Of a DNA stretch of 64,000 nt, positions 48,662 through 63,300 are shown piece by piece. Source of the stretch: Lateolabrax maculatus (lineage: Eukaryota; Chordata; Actinopteri; Acropomatiformes; Lateolabracidae); NCBI GenBank assembly GCA_031216445.1, contig CM062198.1:434001-498000 (forward strand), read 5' to 3'. The position numbers and the translations under genes were made by a program. The notes under the pieces were generated by a model, which was not told where the DNA came from, did not search any database, and saw only the letters and a list, made by a program, of their open reading frames with translations. How positions within the stretch are numbered: position 1 is the first letter of the stretch; each line of letters starts with the position of its first letter.

Positions 48662-51600
48662 CTAACCCAGTAGACTGTTCTTCAAAGTTAACAGTTTTGG
48701 TGGGAGGTTTTCTTTCCCAGTCCAAGCATCACAGTCTGAATGAAGTTGAGTGTATTTGCCATGCATTTTGGGTAATCCAAATGCAAAGCATATGTAAGCC
48801 CAAATAACAGACAAACTGCCTGAGGCAAGTTTTTTTATATGATCCATGATGATACCTCCCTCCAGAATGATGGCAGTGGAGATGGGCTGGAGGTCTACTG
48901 AACTTGGACCCTCATGAGGATTATCTTCACTGACAACTGTCAGCACACCGACAGTGCATTCTAGGGCCTCGTCTCTCGCTGTACCCTACAAAGACACACA
49001 CACACATTCTTCAGCATGGCAATTTATGCTCTTCTAAACATTCATTTTTAATGTTGAAAGCATTTGCTAGGGAATATGGTTTTAAATATGTGTTCATACT
49101 GGATTGATACAATATAACCAACAAAATAAATGTGGTATGATTAAACTAAAGCTATGGTCCACAAGGTCCATATATTCTTAAACAGTGACACTGACTTTTC
49201 AGCCTGGACTCCTGCTCCTTAGATTTACAATTAATTAATGTGTACAACGTTTATGTGGCAAATTTCATTTTTATTTACTGGCTGTTTAAATACCTCTCAG
49301 ATTAGCTGTGGAGGAATTGCCATACAAAATACATCAATCACTGTACAAAATGTATATTGTATATTGTGCAGATAAAATTACATCTTCTATGTCAGCACAG
49401 ATATAGTTCTATTTTAATGCAGACCAAACTTTTTCTTATGTGCAAGTACTTACAGAGCATGTCTTGAAGAATTCACTGGAGTCGTCACCAAGTAAAATAG
49501 GAATGCCTTTGAGGACAACAGAGCGAAGTACTGTCACGTCTGGTGTCTAATGATACACAGAGAGAGAAAAGACCAGTTAACAGAGTAATTTGCAAGGCAC
49601 AAGCACAAGTCAGACAGGAAATAGAATAGGTTGGGCTGGATCATCTCATTTAGAACTTGATTGATGAACTATCACACAGATCAAAAGCAAAATTAACCTA
49701 CTTACCATCCAGCTCATGTGCTGCATCAGCTCACTGAGCTTCTGGCCAACAGTTCCCCTTCTTGTTTTGAAAAGTTCAATGAAACGTGGGGTATACTGGT
49801 CCAGAGCCTCAAAGAAGTCTCCCTCAAGATTCTTACTTGCGATTCTGTTGAACTCAGCAAACACCTGAAAAGTAGAGAGAGGGGTGGGTAGGGATGGAGA
49901 GATGGCAGAAGTGTTAACATTCCAACAAGTGTGTTTGGATTTCTAGCCACACACCTTGAATTTCTTTTTGATAGGTATTATTTTATTGGTTGAGAACAAA
50001 AATAGTTTACCTGTCTGTGAAGAGTGCTGGCCATCGTTCAACAATGTTCTGTACAGCAGGTTCCTTTTCTACAATTTCTTGTCTGCGTAGTGGGAATGAT
50101 TGGTCCATCATTTGTGAGATGAGAGTGCCATTGGGTTGTTTCTTCTTCATTTCTTCCACGAGAACCTTTCTGGCATTTTCAAGGCTTGTTTCATCATGTC
50201 CTTCAGGTAAGTTAGGTAGGTAGTTTGCTTCACCTCTTTTTGGCCGTTTGATATTCTTGCTTGAGGGTTCTCCTTCTGGGTTGCCTTTACTTCTTTTGCC
50301 TCCATTGATTGCTACATCCTCACATCCAGCTTTTTGAAGCTTTGTGCGATAATTTAAGGCTGTTTTTCCAGCCATACCATCTGTGTGGTCCAGGCTCAGT
50401 GAGGCAGGGGTGTTTGCTAATTAGTGCTTTTGCAACACTGCTGAAGTCATCATCTTTAGGGTAAGCCTTGAAACTGTACATCGTCTCAGCAAGCTTTTCT
50501 AGTATGTCATGCTTCATATCTCGTGGTAGAGTCATACGTGTTCCATCCTTCATAAAGGCAAGATCTGCCTGTCTGAGTCTATAGTCAACATCAACTGAGA
50601 AATTGGGTATGTCAAAGAAATCTGGCCACTGTTGTCTTAGCGATGGTGATGCTCTTCCTGTCGACAGGATCTCAGTGTCTGCTGTGCTGCACTCAGTGTC
50701 TGATGTTGTGGTGGGTGATGACAATGCGGTTAAATGGAGAGTCACAAGAGGGATGATTTTGAGCGTAGCTCTTTCAGGTAAATCAGTTATTTCAGTCAAA
50801 TTGCAGAGGGCATTATGGAAGTCTTGATCTTCATACTGCAGTTTAAAGTCATACTGCAGTGACAGTTTATCTACCAGTTGCACTTTTAATTCTTCAATAG
50901 ACTGTGGTCTCTCATTTAAAGTCAACTTCCTGATATCATCTTCAGCGATGATGAGTAGAGCAAGCTGAATGGAATGAAGAGAGGAGCGATATTTAGGGTG
51001 TAGATTTCCAAGTACCCAGTAGATGGCAGCTTGTGTTTCTTTCTGGAGGTTCCCAAGGGCTTAGCCACCTCAAAATCATCTATGTACAAGAAAAGAGCAA
51101 TCCTGAATTCTTCCTCTGTCAAGAGAGAATTGTCTTTAAACCGGTAACCATCCCTGTGAGATCTGTATCCTTGTGACAAATTTGTCTCAGATGACATGGC
51201 CTTATCTAAAATTTCTCCATTGTTTAGTAATGTCTGCAGCATTTTTAGTATGGGGATATACACAACTGTCTGCCTGTCATTTTTTAGGACAAACTCAATA
51301 GGCGTCACCACTGAGAATTCTTTTCAAATGTATGATGTTCGCTTGCTAGTGGTTGACAATGACCCCCTAGTAGAAGTGAATTTCAGGAATACATTATTCT
51401 CAGTAAATACTTTAGCTATCTCACTCACTTAAGAGTCCTCAACATCTCCACAATGTTGATTTAGTATTTTTCCAACCGAGGTATGTAACAATGGCTGTGA
51501 AAGCACATAAATTTGGTTGATCTGCTCTATAACTTCTTGCAGGGCATTTTCAGAGATGTTAAGAATCGATGACATTTTCAGAAAAACAGCAGATACATTA

Positions 51601-52160
51601 TGTTCCAACTGACTCTCCAAGTCTCCCACATCTTCATTGAGCTCAGTAACCTCAAACTCAACCTGATCAGTTTCAGGGGCACTATCCTCAGGTTGAATAT
51701 TTATATTAGGTGGAGGTACCTCAAGTACATTATGTGACACAATTTCAGGTTTGAATGCCATCTTATTGTGGTCTTGATGTTCTTTGCTTTTATGTGCATT
51801 AAAGGTTGAATAAACATTGCTCTGAAAGCTACAGCCTTGATATGGACAGGAAACCTTTTGCTTCAGCTTCAAATGTCTTCGTAAATGGGTAAAAAAGTCA
51901 GCTCCAGTGCAAGGCTCCACAAAGTCACACAGCTGACAATGGAAAGCAGTTTCACCCACGTTCCCCAGGTCCTTTTGAGTGTGCCATGTTGATAAGTGGA
52001 CTTTGAGTGCATCGAAAGATTTAAATGTGCACAGGCACTCCTTATAAAGGCACGGTAGTGGTGATATTCGAGTGTGGCACCCGTGTTTTAAGCGGTAATG
52101 CTTAAGTAAGAAGCACCTCTTTTCAGCACAAAATGTGCAGTACTTACACAACCACTGCAT
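48662..52160 (-). pseudogene. Transposase/PB1-SAMD3-like fusion pseudogene, U8
   Basis: Shared lesions as in the reference copy. Copy-specific Ser to Pro change in EGExSSKN near 50266. Confidence 0.8.
51429..52160 (-). CDS. Four-finger C2H2 ORF (243 aa), U8
   Basis: Open, with N50D in finger 2 (not a zinc ligand) and A190S, the latter shared with U9. All zinc ligands intact. Confidence 0.6.
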   Translation of the reverse strand: MQWLCKYCTFCAEKRCFLLKHYRLKHGCHTRISPLPCLYKECLCTFKSFDALKVHLSTWHTQKDLGNVGETAFHCQLCDFVEPCTGADFFTHLRRHLKLKQKVSCPYQGCSFQSNVYSTFNAHKSKEHQDHNKMAFKPEIVSHNVLEVPPPNINIQPEDSAPETDQVEFEVTELNEDVGDLESQLEHNVSAVFLKMSSILNISENALQEVIEQINQIYVLSQPLLHTSVGKILNQHCGDVEDS

Positions 52161-52308
52161 AGGAAGTTTTTTGTCTTCTTGAAAAATCTGAAAAGAAAAG
52201 ATCATTTTAGCATCAAGCCCGGCAAAATAGAAACAAAAAACAAAAACACTAACATGCAGTATCAGACTTGAAATACCAGAGCAACAGAAAAAAACCTTCC
52301 TTGCAAAA

Positions 52309-53159
52309 TTGTCTCAGCTACAAACGCAGGTCGGAAAAATGGTGACCACCAGACTGCTTGAAGGCGTCTCAACACCTCCCCACTTGTGCAATGGTCCTGA
52401 CCATGCGCACTACGTGTAGCAACCTGTACCAAAGATGTTGGGAGGACAATATGTCCATGTGCACTTCGCCATAGCCCATGTGATGGACCTTCTTCAGTGA
52501 TTATACTTGCCCCCCTTTTTGCCCATACAGAATGTGCATATGGACTTGCCTGATGTTGTGCTGCTATTATATAGCAGCACATATATATAGCTCATATATA
52601 TATATATAAGTTTGTTAGTGGTTCACAATCTCCAGCTACTAGCAGTGGTCCTATACAGGTGGGTGTAGCTATGCGTTTTGCGGCTTCATCTGCTAAGTTG
52701 TTGCCTTTAGCTATCAGGGAATTCGTTTTTTGATGAGCTACGCATTTAATGATGGCTAACACTTTTGGATGGTGTATGGCTTCTAGTAAAGCTGAGATGG
52801 CAGAAATGACGACATGTGTCTCACCGTTTGTGGTTTGGGAGCTTTCGATACTGCCTCAATTTGTGAGGGCACTATAGCTCATTTAGTGCCACAGAGTTGT
52901 CTACCTAAGTATTCAACCTGTGTCTGGCAAAACTGTAATTTATTTTTACTCACCTTGTGAGCCCCCTTTTCTAAAGCCATCAGGGCTGAGACTGAGTCTT
53001 GTGCACATTGAGCTTTGGAGGTGCTACATATCAAGAGATCATCTACATATTGTAGTACTGTACTGGACACGTCTAGGTGTTGCAGGTCATTAGCCAATAC
53101 TCGACTGAATATTGAGGGACTTTCATCATAGCTCTGCGGGAGACGTGTGTACGTATACT
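52309..53159 (-). mobile_element. pol: ERV pol fragment between U8 and U9
   Basis: RT stop at 52879-52881, shortest AT tract (52593-52608, 16 bp). Shares with the U9/U10 fragment GTTTGTTAGTGG next to the tract, and ATTATAT instead of ATTACAT in the hairpin loop; the loop form is also that of the spacer integrase at 40730. Confidence 0.85.
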
Positions 53160-54510
53160 CACTGTAAAATCTAATTAGTTGACCTTACTTAAAAAAAGTA
53201 TGCAAACTCGTTGCAAATTAAGCAAAGTAATCTTAAGAATAGTGAGTTAGAAAAGCTTGTTTATTTTAAGTGTGCAGTACCAAATCAAGTAGTACAACTA
53301 AAAAAAAAAAAAAAAAGTTCATGTAACTTAATAGCCATGCTTAGTGTTAACTTAATTTTTTCATTTTGTGTGGACTGCTTGATACAAATTTAACCCCACT
53401 TAGAATTATGATACCTACTACTTACTACTCACTCATTTTTTTTCAGTTCATTTCAGTTCAGTTAAATTAAACAAACCAATTTCCTTGAATGGGTCCTTGT
53501 CCTTCTCCCATTTCTTATCTATTTTAGCTGTTATTACCTAATAAAGGGAAAAACACCACAAACATATACTTTAAAAGAACACTCACTGGGTTTGTTCAGC
53601 TGCATTACAACATTTATTAAAAAAATAATTGCATCACTGACAGATCTAGACTGAACAATAAATGTTCGATATTGTTACTTTTGATTCCAATTCTCCAATA
53701 TAAAATGTGTGTTTTATCACTCATGTAATAACCTTACAATAAACAATAAAATGACTGTTCTCTATCCTCTTGTCATATTTAATGTATTTTAAAGCTAGTT
53801 GCAAAATTGCTCATAGTGTGATCTATGTCTGTTAGGCTATTGTAATAACAATATGCATTAAATCTATTATTCAGCCTCAAGTGTTCTGTTCCCAAGTATC
53901 ACTTTCTTGTACATTCAAGTACAAAACAGCAGCTAAACAACAAACTTGTGGTTTGATTTGACTGTAGAACATGACATGGACATGGCAAAAATAAAACCAC
54001 ATTTTTGTGAGCTAATTCTATGCATGTAACAGTCTCACAATATTAAACAGGTAAACACCTGATAATTACAGGACTTCAGTGCATGCAAAATCATTGCATT
54101 TCTGATCAAAACTGAAAGTACAACAAATGCTTTTGTGTCCCAAAGCGAGCATCAGTCCAAGGTTTAAACCAACACAGAAAAACATCACTCCTTGGGTTTT
54201 GTATTTGTACTACATTATAACTACTATAATTAAAAGTTTTCCCAAAACACAAATGTAAACAGGTCAACCTTGCTAGGTTCCTTTCTGACAACATTATCTA
54301 ACAACTCTTTGCAACACAAGGTGGCGCTATTTCCACCATTAGCATACTAGCATAACATGGTACACTTTAATAGAATTTTTTTTTTTTTTGAGATCATAAA
54401 CAAGCCAGCTCAGTTGCATGAAAGCATAAAACTTTCTCTGATAACAGGAGAACATTAACTGCTGCATAATTTACAAAGTGCTATCTGACAGCTGATGGCT
54501 CTTTACTGGT

Positions 54511-57500
54511 CTAACCCAGTAGACTGTTCTTCAAAGTTAACAGTTTTGGTGGGAGGTTTTCTTTCCCAGTCCAAGCATCACAGTCTGAATGAAGTTGAGT
54601 GTATTTGCCATGCATTTTGGGTAATCCAAATGCAAAGCATATGTAAGCCCAAATAACAGACAAACTGCCTGAGGCAAGTTTTTTTATATGATCCATGATG
54701 ATACCTCCCTCCAGAATGATGGCAGTGGAGATGGGCTGGAGGTCTACTGAACTTGGACCCTCATGAGGATTATCTTCACTGACAACTGTCAGCACACCGA
54801 CAGTGCATTCTAGGGCCTCGTCTCTCGCTGTACCCTACAAAGACACACACACACATTCTTCAGCATGGCAATTTATGCTCTTCTAAACATTCATTTTTAA
54901 TGTTGAAAGCATTTGCTAGGGAATATGGTTTTAAATATGTGTTCACACTGGATTGTTACAATATAACCAACAAAATAAATGTGGTATGATTAAACTAAAG
55001 CTATGGTCCACAAGGTCCATATATTCTTAAACAGTGACACTGACTTTTCAGCCTGGACTCCTGCTCCTTAGATTTACAATTAATTAATGTGTACAACGTT
55101 TATGTGGCAAATTTCATTTTTATTTACTGGCTGTTTAAATACCTCTCAGATTAGCTGTGGAGGAATTGCCATACAAAATACATCAATCACTGTACAAAAT
55201 GTATATTGTATATTGTGCAGATAAAATTACATCTTCTATGTCAGCACAGATATAGTTCTATTTTAATGCAGACCAAACTTTTTCTTATGTGCAAGTACTT
55301 ACAGAGCATGTCTTGAAGAATTCACTGGAGTCGTCACCAAGTAAAATAGGAATGCCTTTGAGGACAACAGAGCGAAGTACTGTCACGTCTGGTGTCTAAT
55401 GATACACAGAGAGAGAAAAGACCAGTTAACAGAGTAATTTGCAAGGCACAAGCACAAGTCAGACAGGAAATAGAATAGGTTGGGCTGGATCATCTCATTT
55501 AGAACTTGATTGATGAACTATCACACAGATCAAAAGCAAAATTAACCTACTTACCATCCAGCTCATGTGCTGCATCAGCTCACTGAGCTTCTGGCCAACA
55601 GTTCCCTTTCTTGTTTTGAAAAGTTCAATGAAACGTGGGGTATACTGGTCCAGAGCCTCAAAGAAGTCTCCCTCAAGATTCTTACTTGCGATTCTGTTGA
55701 ACTCAGCAAACACCTGAAAAGTAGAGAGAGGGGTGGGTAGGGATGGAGAGATGGCAGAAGTGTTAACATTCCAACAAGTGTGTTTGGATTTCTAGCCACA
55801 CACCTTGAATTTCTTTTTGATAGGCATTATTTTATTGGTTGAGAACAAAAATAGTTTACCTGTCTGTGAAGAGTGCTGGCCATCGTTCAACAATGTTCTG
55901 TACAGCAGGTTCCTTTTCTACAATTTCTTGTCTGCGTAGTGGGAATGATTGGTCCATCATTTGTGAGATGAGAGTGCCATTGGGTTGTTTCTTCTTCATT
56001 TCTTCCACGAGAACCTTTCTGGCATTTTCAAGGCTTGTTTCATCATGTCCTTCAGGTAAGTTAGGTAGGTAGTTTGCTTCACCTCTTTTTGGCCGTTTGA
56101 TATTCTTGCTTGAGGATTCTCCTTCTGGGTTGCCTTTACTTCTTTTGCCTCCATTGATTGCTACATCCTCACATCCAGCTTTTTGAAGCTTTGTGCGATA
56201 ATTTAAGGCTGTTTTTCCAGCCATACCATCTGTGTGGTCCAGGCTCAGTGAGGCAGGGGTGTTTGCTAATTAGTGCTTTTGCAACACTGCTGAAGTCATC
56301 ATCTTTAGGGTAAGCCTTGAAACTGTACATCGTCTCAGCAAGCTTTTCTAGTATGTCATGCTTCATATCTCGTGGTAGAGTCATACGTGTTCCATCCTTC
56401 ATAAAGGCAAGATCTGCCTGTCTGAGTCTATAGTCAACATCAACTGAGAAATTGGGTATGTCAAAGAAATCTGGCCACTGTTGTCTTAGCGATGGTGATG
56501 CTCTTCCTGTCGACAGGATCTCAGTGTCTGCTGTGCTGCACTCAGTGTCTGATGTTGTGGTGGGTGATGACAATGCGGTTAAATGGAGAGTCACAAGAGG
56601 GATGATTTTGAGCGTAGCTCTTTCAGGTAAATCAGTTATTTCAGTCAAATTGCAGAGGGCATTATGGAAGTCTTGATCTTCATACTGCAGTTTAAAGTCA
56701 TACTGCAGTGACAGTTTATCTACCAGTTGCACTTTTAATTCTTCAATAGACTGTGGTCTCTCATTTAAAGTCAACTTCCTGATATCATCTTCAGCGATGA
56801 TGAGTAGAGCAAGCTGAATGGAATGAAGAGAGGAGCGATATTTAGGGTGTAGATTTCCAAGTACCCAGTAGATGGCAGCTTGTGTTTCTTTCTGGAGGTT
56901 CCCAAGGGCTTAGCCACCTCAAAATCATCTATGTACAAGAAAAGAGCAATCCTGAATTCTTCCTCTGTCAAGAGAGAATTGTCTTTAAACCGGTAACCAT
57001 CCCTGTGAGATCTGTATCCTTGTGACAAATTTGTCTCAGATGACATGGCCTTATCTAAAATTTCTCCATTGTTTAGTAATGTCTGCAGCATTTTTAGTAT
57101 GGGGATATACACAACTGTCTGCCTGTCATTTTTTAGGACAAACTCAATAGGCGTCACCACTGAGAATTCTTTTCAAATGTATGATGTTCGCTTGCTAGTG
57201 GTTGACAATGACCCCCTAGTAGAAGTGAATTTCAGGAATACATTATTCTCAGTAAATACTTTAGCTATCTCACTCACTTAAGAGTCCTCAACATCTCCAC
57301 AATGTTGATTTAGTATTTTTCCAACCGAGGTATGTAACAATGGCTGTGAAAGCACATAAATTTGGTTGATCTGCTCTATAACTTCTTGCAGGGCATTTTC
57401 AGAGATGTTAAGAATCGATGACATTTTCAGAAAAACAGCAGATACATTATGTTCCAACTGACTCTCCAAGTCTCCCACATCTTCATTGAGCTCAGTAACC

Positions 57501-58009
57501 TCAAACTCAACCTGATCAGTTTCAGGGGCACTATCCTCAGGTTGAATATTTATATTAGGTGGAGGTACCTCAAGTACATTATGTGACACAATTTCAGGTT
57601 TGAATGCCATCTTATTGTGGTCTTGATGTTCTTTGCTTTTATGTGCATTAAAGGTTGAATAAACATTGCTCTGAAAGCTACAGCCTTGATATGGACAGGA
57701 AACCTTTTGCTTCAGCTTCAAATGTCTTCGTAAATGGGTAAAAAAGTCAGCTCCAGTGCAAGGCTCCACAAAGTCACACAGCTGACAATGGAAAGCAGTT
57801 TCACCCACGTTCCCCAGGTCCTTTTGAGTGTGCCATGTTGATAAGTGGACTTTGAGTGCATTGAAAGATTTAAATGTGCACAGGCACTCCTTATAAAGGC
57901 ACGGTAGTGGTGATATTCGAGTGTGGCACCCGTGTTTTAAGCGGTAATGCTTAAGTAAGAAGCACCTCTTTTCAGCACAAAATGTGCAGTACTTACACAA
58001 CCACTGCAT
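54511..58009 (-). pseudogene. Transposase/PB1-SAMD3-like fusion pseudogene, U9
   Basis: Shared lesions as in the reference copy. Copy-specific Arg to Lys change in FKTRxGTVG near 55606. Confidence 0.8.
57278..58009 (-). CDS. Four-finger C2H2 ORF (243 aa), U9
   Basis: Open, with A190S as in U8. All zinc ligands intact. Confidence 0.6.
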   Translation of the reverse strand: MQWLCKYCTFCAEKRCFLLKHYRLKHGCHTRISPLPCLYKECLCTFKSFNALKVHLSTWHTQKDLGNVGETAFHCQLCDFVEPCTGADFFTHLRRHLKLKQKVSCPYQGCSFQSNVYSTFNAHKSKEHQDHNKMAFKPEIVSHNVLEVPPPNINIQPEDSAPETDQVEFEVTELNEDVGDLESQLEHNVSAVFLKMSSILNISENALQEVIEQINQIYVLSQPLLHTSVGKILNQHCGDVEDS

Positions 58010-58157
58010 AGGAAGTTTTTTGTCTTCTTGAAAAATCTGAAAAGAAAAGATCATTTTAGCATCAAGCCCGGCAAAATAGAAACAAAAAACAAAAACACTA
58101 ACATGCAGTATCAGACTTGAAATACCAGAGCAACAGAAAAAAACCTTCCTTGCAAAA

Positions 58158-59008
58158 TTGTCTCAGCTACAAACGCAGGTCGGAAAAATGGTGACCACCA
58201 GACTGCTTGAAGGCGTCTCAACACCTCCCCACTTGTGCAATGGTCCTGACCATGCGCACTACGTGTAGCAACCTGTACCAAAGATGTTGGGAGGACAATA
58301 TGTCCATGTGCACTTCGCCATAGCCCATGTGATGGACCTTCTTCAGTGATTATACTTGCCCCCCTTTTTGCCCATACAGAATGTGCATATGGACTTGCCT
58401 GATGTTGTGCTGCTATTATATAGCAGCACATATATATAGCTCATATATATATATATAAGTTTGTTAGTGGTTCACAATCTCCAGCTACTAGCAGTGGTCC
58501 TATACAGGTGGGTGTAGCTATGCGTTTTGCGGCTTCATCTGCTAAGTTGTTGCCTTTAGCTATCAGGGAATTCGTTTTTTGATGAGCTACGCATTTAATG
58601 ATGGCTAACACTTTTGGATGGTGTATGGCTTCTAGTAAAGCTGAGATGGCAGAAATGACGACATGTGTCTCACCGTTTGTGGTTTGGGAGCTTTCGATAC
58701 TGCCTCAATTTGTGAGGGCACTATAGCTCATTTAGTGCCACAGAGTTGTCTACCTAAGTATTCAACCTGTGTCTGGCAAAACTGTAATTTATTTTTACTC
58801 ACCTTGTGAGCCCCCTTTTCTAAAGCCATCAGGGCTGAGACTGAGTCTTGTGCACATTGAGCTTTGGAGGTGCTACATATCAAGAGATCATCTACATATT
58901 GTAGTACTGTACTGGACACGTCTAGGTGTTGCAGGTCATTAGCCAATACTCGACTGAATATTGAGGGACTTTCAACATAGCTCTGCGGAAGACGTGTGTA
59001 CGTATACT
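58158..59008 (-). mobile_element. pol: ERV pol fragment between U9 and U10
   Basis: RT stop at 58728-58730, AT tract 58442-58457. Nearly the same as the U8/U9 fragment. Confidence 0.85.
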
Positions 59009-60359
59009 CACTGTAAAATCTAATTAGTTGACCTTACTTAAAAAAAGTATGCAAACTCGTTGCAAATTAAGCAAAGTAATCTTAAGAATAGTGAGTTAGA
59101 AAAGCTTGTTTATTTTAAGTGTGCAGTACCAAATCAAGTAGTACAACTAAAAAAAAAAAAAAAAAGTTCATGTAACTTAATAGCCATGCTTAGTGTTAAC
59201 TTAATTTTTTCATTTTGTGTGGACTGCTTGATACAAATTTAACCCCACTTAGAATTATGATACCTACTACTTACTACTCACTCATTTTTTTTCAGTTCAT
59301 TTCAGTTCAGTTAAATTAAACAAAGCAATTTCCTTGAATGGGTCCTTGTCCTTCTCCCATTTCTTATCTTTTTTAGCTGTTATTACCTAATAAAGGGAAA
59401 AACACCACAAACATATACTTTAAAAGAACACTCACTGGGTTTGTTCAGCTGCATTACAACATTTATTAAAAAAATAATTGCATCACTGACAGATCTAGAC
59501 TGAACAATAAATGTTCGATATTGTTACTTTTGATTCCAATTCTCCAATATAAAATGTGTGTTTTATCACTCATGTAATAACCTTACAATAAACAATAAAA
59601 TTACTGTTCTCTATCCTCTTGTCATATTTAATGTATTTTAAAGCTAGTTGTAAAATTGCTCATAGTGTGATCTATGTCTGTTAGGCTATTGTAATAACAA
59701 TATGCATTAAATCTATTATTCAGCCTCAAGTGTTCTGTTCCCAAGTATCACTTTCTTGTACATTCAAGTACAAAACAGCAGCTAAACAACAAACCTGTGG
59801 TTTGATTTGACTGTAGAACATGACATGGACATGGCAAAAATAAAACCACATTTTTGTGAGCTAATTCTATGCATGTAACAGTCTCACAATATTAAACAGG
59901 TAAACACCTGATAATTACAGGACTTCAGTGCATGCAAAATCATTGCATTTCTGATCAAAACTGAAAGTACAACAAATGCTTTTGTGTCCCAAAGCGAGCA
60001 TCAGTCCAAGGTTTAAACCAACACAGAAAAACATCACTCCTTGGGTTTTGTATTTGTACTACATTATAACTACTATAATTAAAAGTTTTCCCAAAACACA
60101 AATGTAAACAGGTCAACCTTGCTAGGTTCCTTTCTGACAACATTATTTAACAACTCTTTGCAACACAAGGTGGCGCTATTTCCACCATTATCATACTAGC
60201 ATAACATGGTACACTTTAATAGAATTTTTTTGTTTTTTGAGATCATAAACAAGCCAGCTCAGTTGCATGAAAGCATAAAACTTTCTCTGATAACAGGAGA
60301 ACATTAACTGCTGCATAATTTACAAAGTGCTATCTGACAGCTGATGGCTCTTTACTGGT

Positions 60360-63300
60360 CTAACCCAGTAGACTGTTCTTCAAAGTTAACAGTTTTGGTG
60401 GGAGGTTTTCTTTCCCAGTCCAAGCATCACAGTCTGAATGAAGTTGAGTGTATTTGCCATGCATTTTGGGTAATCCAAATGCAAAGCATATGTAAGCCCA
60501 AATAACAGACAAACTGCCTGAGGCAAGTTTTTTTATATGATCCATGATGATACCTCCCTCCAGAATGATGGCAGTGGAGATGGGCTGGAGGTCTACTGAA
60601 CTTGGACCCTCATGAGGATTATCTTCACTGACAACTGTCAGCACACCGACAGTGCATTCTAGGGCCTCGTCTCTCGCTGTACCCTACAAAGACACACAAA
60701 CACATTCTTCAGCGTGGCAATTTATGCTCTTCTAAACATTCATTTTTAATGTTGAAAGCATTTGCTAGGGAATATGGTTTTAAATATGTGTTCACACTGG
60801 ATTGTTACAATATAACCAACAAAATAAATGTGGTATGATTAAACTAAAGCTATGGTCCACAAGGTCCATATATTCTTAAACAGTGACACTGACTTTTCAG
60901 CCTGGACTCCTGCTCCTTAGATTTACAATTAATTAATGTGTACAACGTTTATGTGGCAAATTTCATTTTTATTTACTGGCTGTTTAAATACCTCTCAGAT
61001 TAGCTGTGGAGGAATTGCCATACAAAATACATCAATCACTGTACAAAATGTATATTGTATATTGTGCAGATAAAATTACATCTTCTATGTCAGCACAGAT
61101 ATAGTTCTATTTTAATGCAGACCAAACTTTTTCTTATGTGCAAGTACTTACAGAGCATGTCTTGAAGAATTCACTGGAGTCGTCACCAAGTAAAATAGGA
61201 ATGCCTTTGAGGACAACAGAGCGAAGTACTGTCACGTCTGGTGTCTAATGATACACAGAGAGAGAAAAGACCAGTTAACAGAGTAATTTGCAAGGCACAA
61301 GCACAAGTCAGACAGGAAATAGAATAGGTTGGGCTGGATCATCTCATTTAGAACTTGATTGATGAACTATCACACAGATCAAAAGCAAAATTAACCTACT
61401 TACCATCCAGCTCATGTGCTGCATCAGCTCACTGAGCTTCTGGCCAACAGTTCCCCTTCTTGTTTTGAAAAGTTCAATGAAACGTGGGGTATACTGGTCC
61501 AGAGCCTCAAAGAAGTCTCCCTCAAGATTCTTACTTGCGATTCTGTTGAACTCAGCAAACACCTGAAAAGTAGAGAGAGGGGTGGGTAGGGATGGAGAGA
61601 TGGCAGAAGTGTTAACATTCCAACAAGTGTGTTTGGATTTCTAGCCACACACCTTGAATTTCTTTTTGATAGGCATTATTTTATTGGTTGAGAACAAAAA
61701 TAGTTTACCTGTCTGTGAAGAGTGCTGGCCATCGTTCAACAATGTTCTGTACAGCAGGTTCCTTTTCTACAATTTCTTGTCTGCGTAGTGGGAATGATTG
61801 GTCCATCATTTGTGAGATGAGAGTGCCATTGGGTTGTTTCTTCTTCATTTCTTCCACGAGAACCTTTCTGGCATTTTCAAGGCTTGTTTCATCATGTCCT
61901 TCAGGTAAGTTAGGTAGGTAGTTTGCTTCACCTCTTTTTGGCCGTTTGATATTCTTGCTTGAGGATTCTCCTTCTGGGTTGCCTTTACTTCTTTTGCCTC
62001 CATTGATTGCTACATCCTCACATCCAGCTTTTTGAAGCTTTGTGCGATAATTTAAGGCTGTTTTTCCAGCCATACCATCTGTGTGGTCCAGGCTCAGTGA
62101 GGCAGGGGTGTTTGCTAATTAGTGCTTTTGCAACACTGCTGAAGTCATCATCTTTAGGGTAAGCCTTGAAACTGTACATCGTCTCAGCAAGCTTTTCTAG
62201 TATGTCATGCTTCATATCTCGTGGTAGAGTCATACGTGTTCCATCCTTCATAAAGGCAAGATCTGCCTGTCTGAGTCTATAGTCAACATCAACTGAGAAA
62301 TTGGGTATGTCAAAGAAATCTGGCCACTGTTGTCTTAGCGATGGTGATGCTCTTCCTGTCGACAGGATCTCAGTGTCTGCTGTGCTGCACTCAGTGTCTG
62401 ATGTTGTGGTGGGTGATGACAATGCGGTTAAATGGAGAGTCACAAGAGGGATGATTTTGAGCGTAGCTCTTTCAGGTAAATCAGTTATTTCAGTCAAATT
62501 GCAGAGGGCATTATGGAAGTCTTGATCTTCATACTGCAGTTTAAAGTCATACTGCAGTGACAGTTTATCTACCAGTTGCACTTTTAATTCTTCAATAGAC
62601 TGTGGTCTCTCATTTATAGTCAACTTCCTGATATCATCTTCAGCGATGATGAGTAGAGCAAGCTGAATGGAATGAAGAGAGGAGCGATATTTAGGGTGTA
62701 GATTTCCAAGTACCCAGTAGATGGCAGCTTGTGTTTCTTTCTGGAGGTTCCCAAGGGCTTAGCCACCTCAAAATCATCTATGTACAAGAAAAGAGCAATC
62801 CTGAATTCTTCCTCTGTCAAGAGAGAATTGTCTTTAAACCGGTAACCATCCCTGTGAGATCTGTATCCTTGTGACAAATTTGTCTCAGATGACATGGCCT
62901 TATCTAAAATTTCTCCATTGTTTAGTAATGTCTGCAGCATTTTTAGTATGGGGATATACACAACTGTCTGCCTGTCATTTTTTAGGACAAACTCAATAGG
63001 CGTCACCACTGAGAATTCTTTTCAAATGTATGATGTTCGCTTGCTAGTGGTTGACAATGACCCCCTAGTAGAAGTGAATTTCAGGAATACATTATTCTCA
63101 GTAAATACTTTAGCTATCTCACTCACTTAAGAGTCCTCAACATCTCCACAATGTTGATTTAGTATTTTTCCAACCGAGGTATGTAACAATGGCTGTGAAA
63201 GCACATAAATTTGGTTGATCTGCTCTATAACTTCTTGCAGGGCATTTTCAGAGATGTTAAGAATCGATGACATTTTCAGAAAAACAGCAGCTACATTATG

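Larger units (their letters stand above)
47240..52308 (-). mobile_element. 5'-truncated EnSpm/CACTA-like element, U8 copy
   Basis: The closest relative of U1 in this window: it has the same integrase patch (47467-47596), the same CTTAAAAATAG form near 47312, GTTCATACTGG near 49094 and ATAGGTATTA near 49971. The gene-free 3' part is 47240-48661. Confidence 0.7.
53160..58157 (-). mobile_element. 5'-truncated EnSpm/CACTA-like element, U9 copy
   Basis: CACTGTAAA at 53160, junction at 58157. The gene-free 3' part is 53160-54510; nothing else seen in it. Confidence 0.7.
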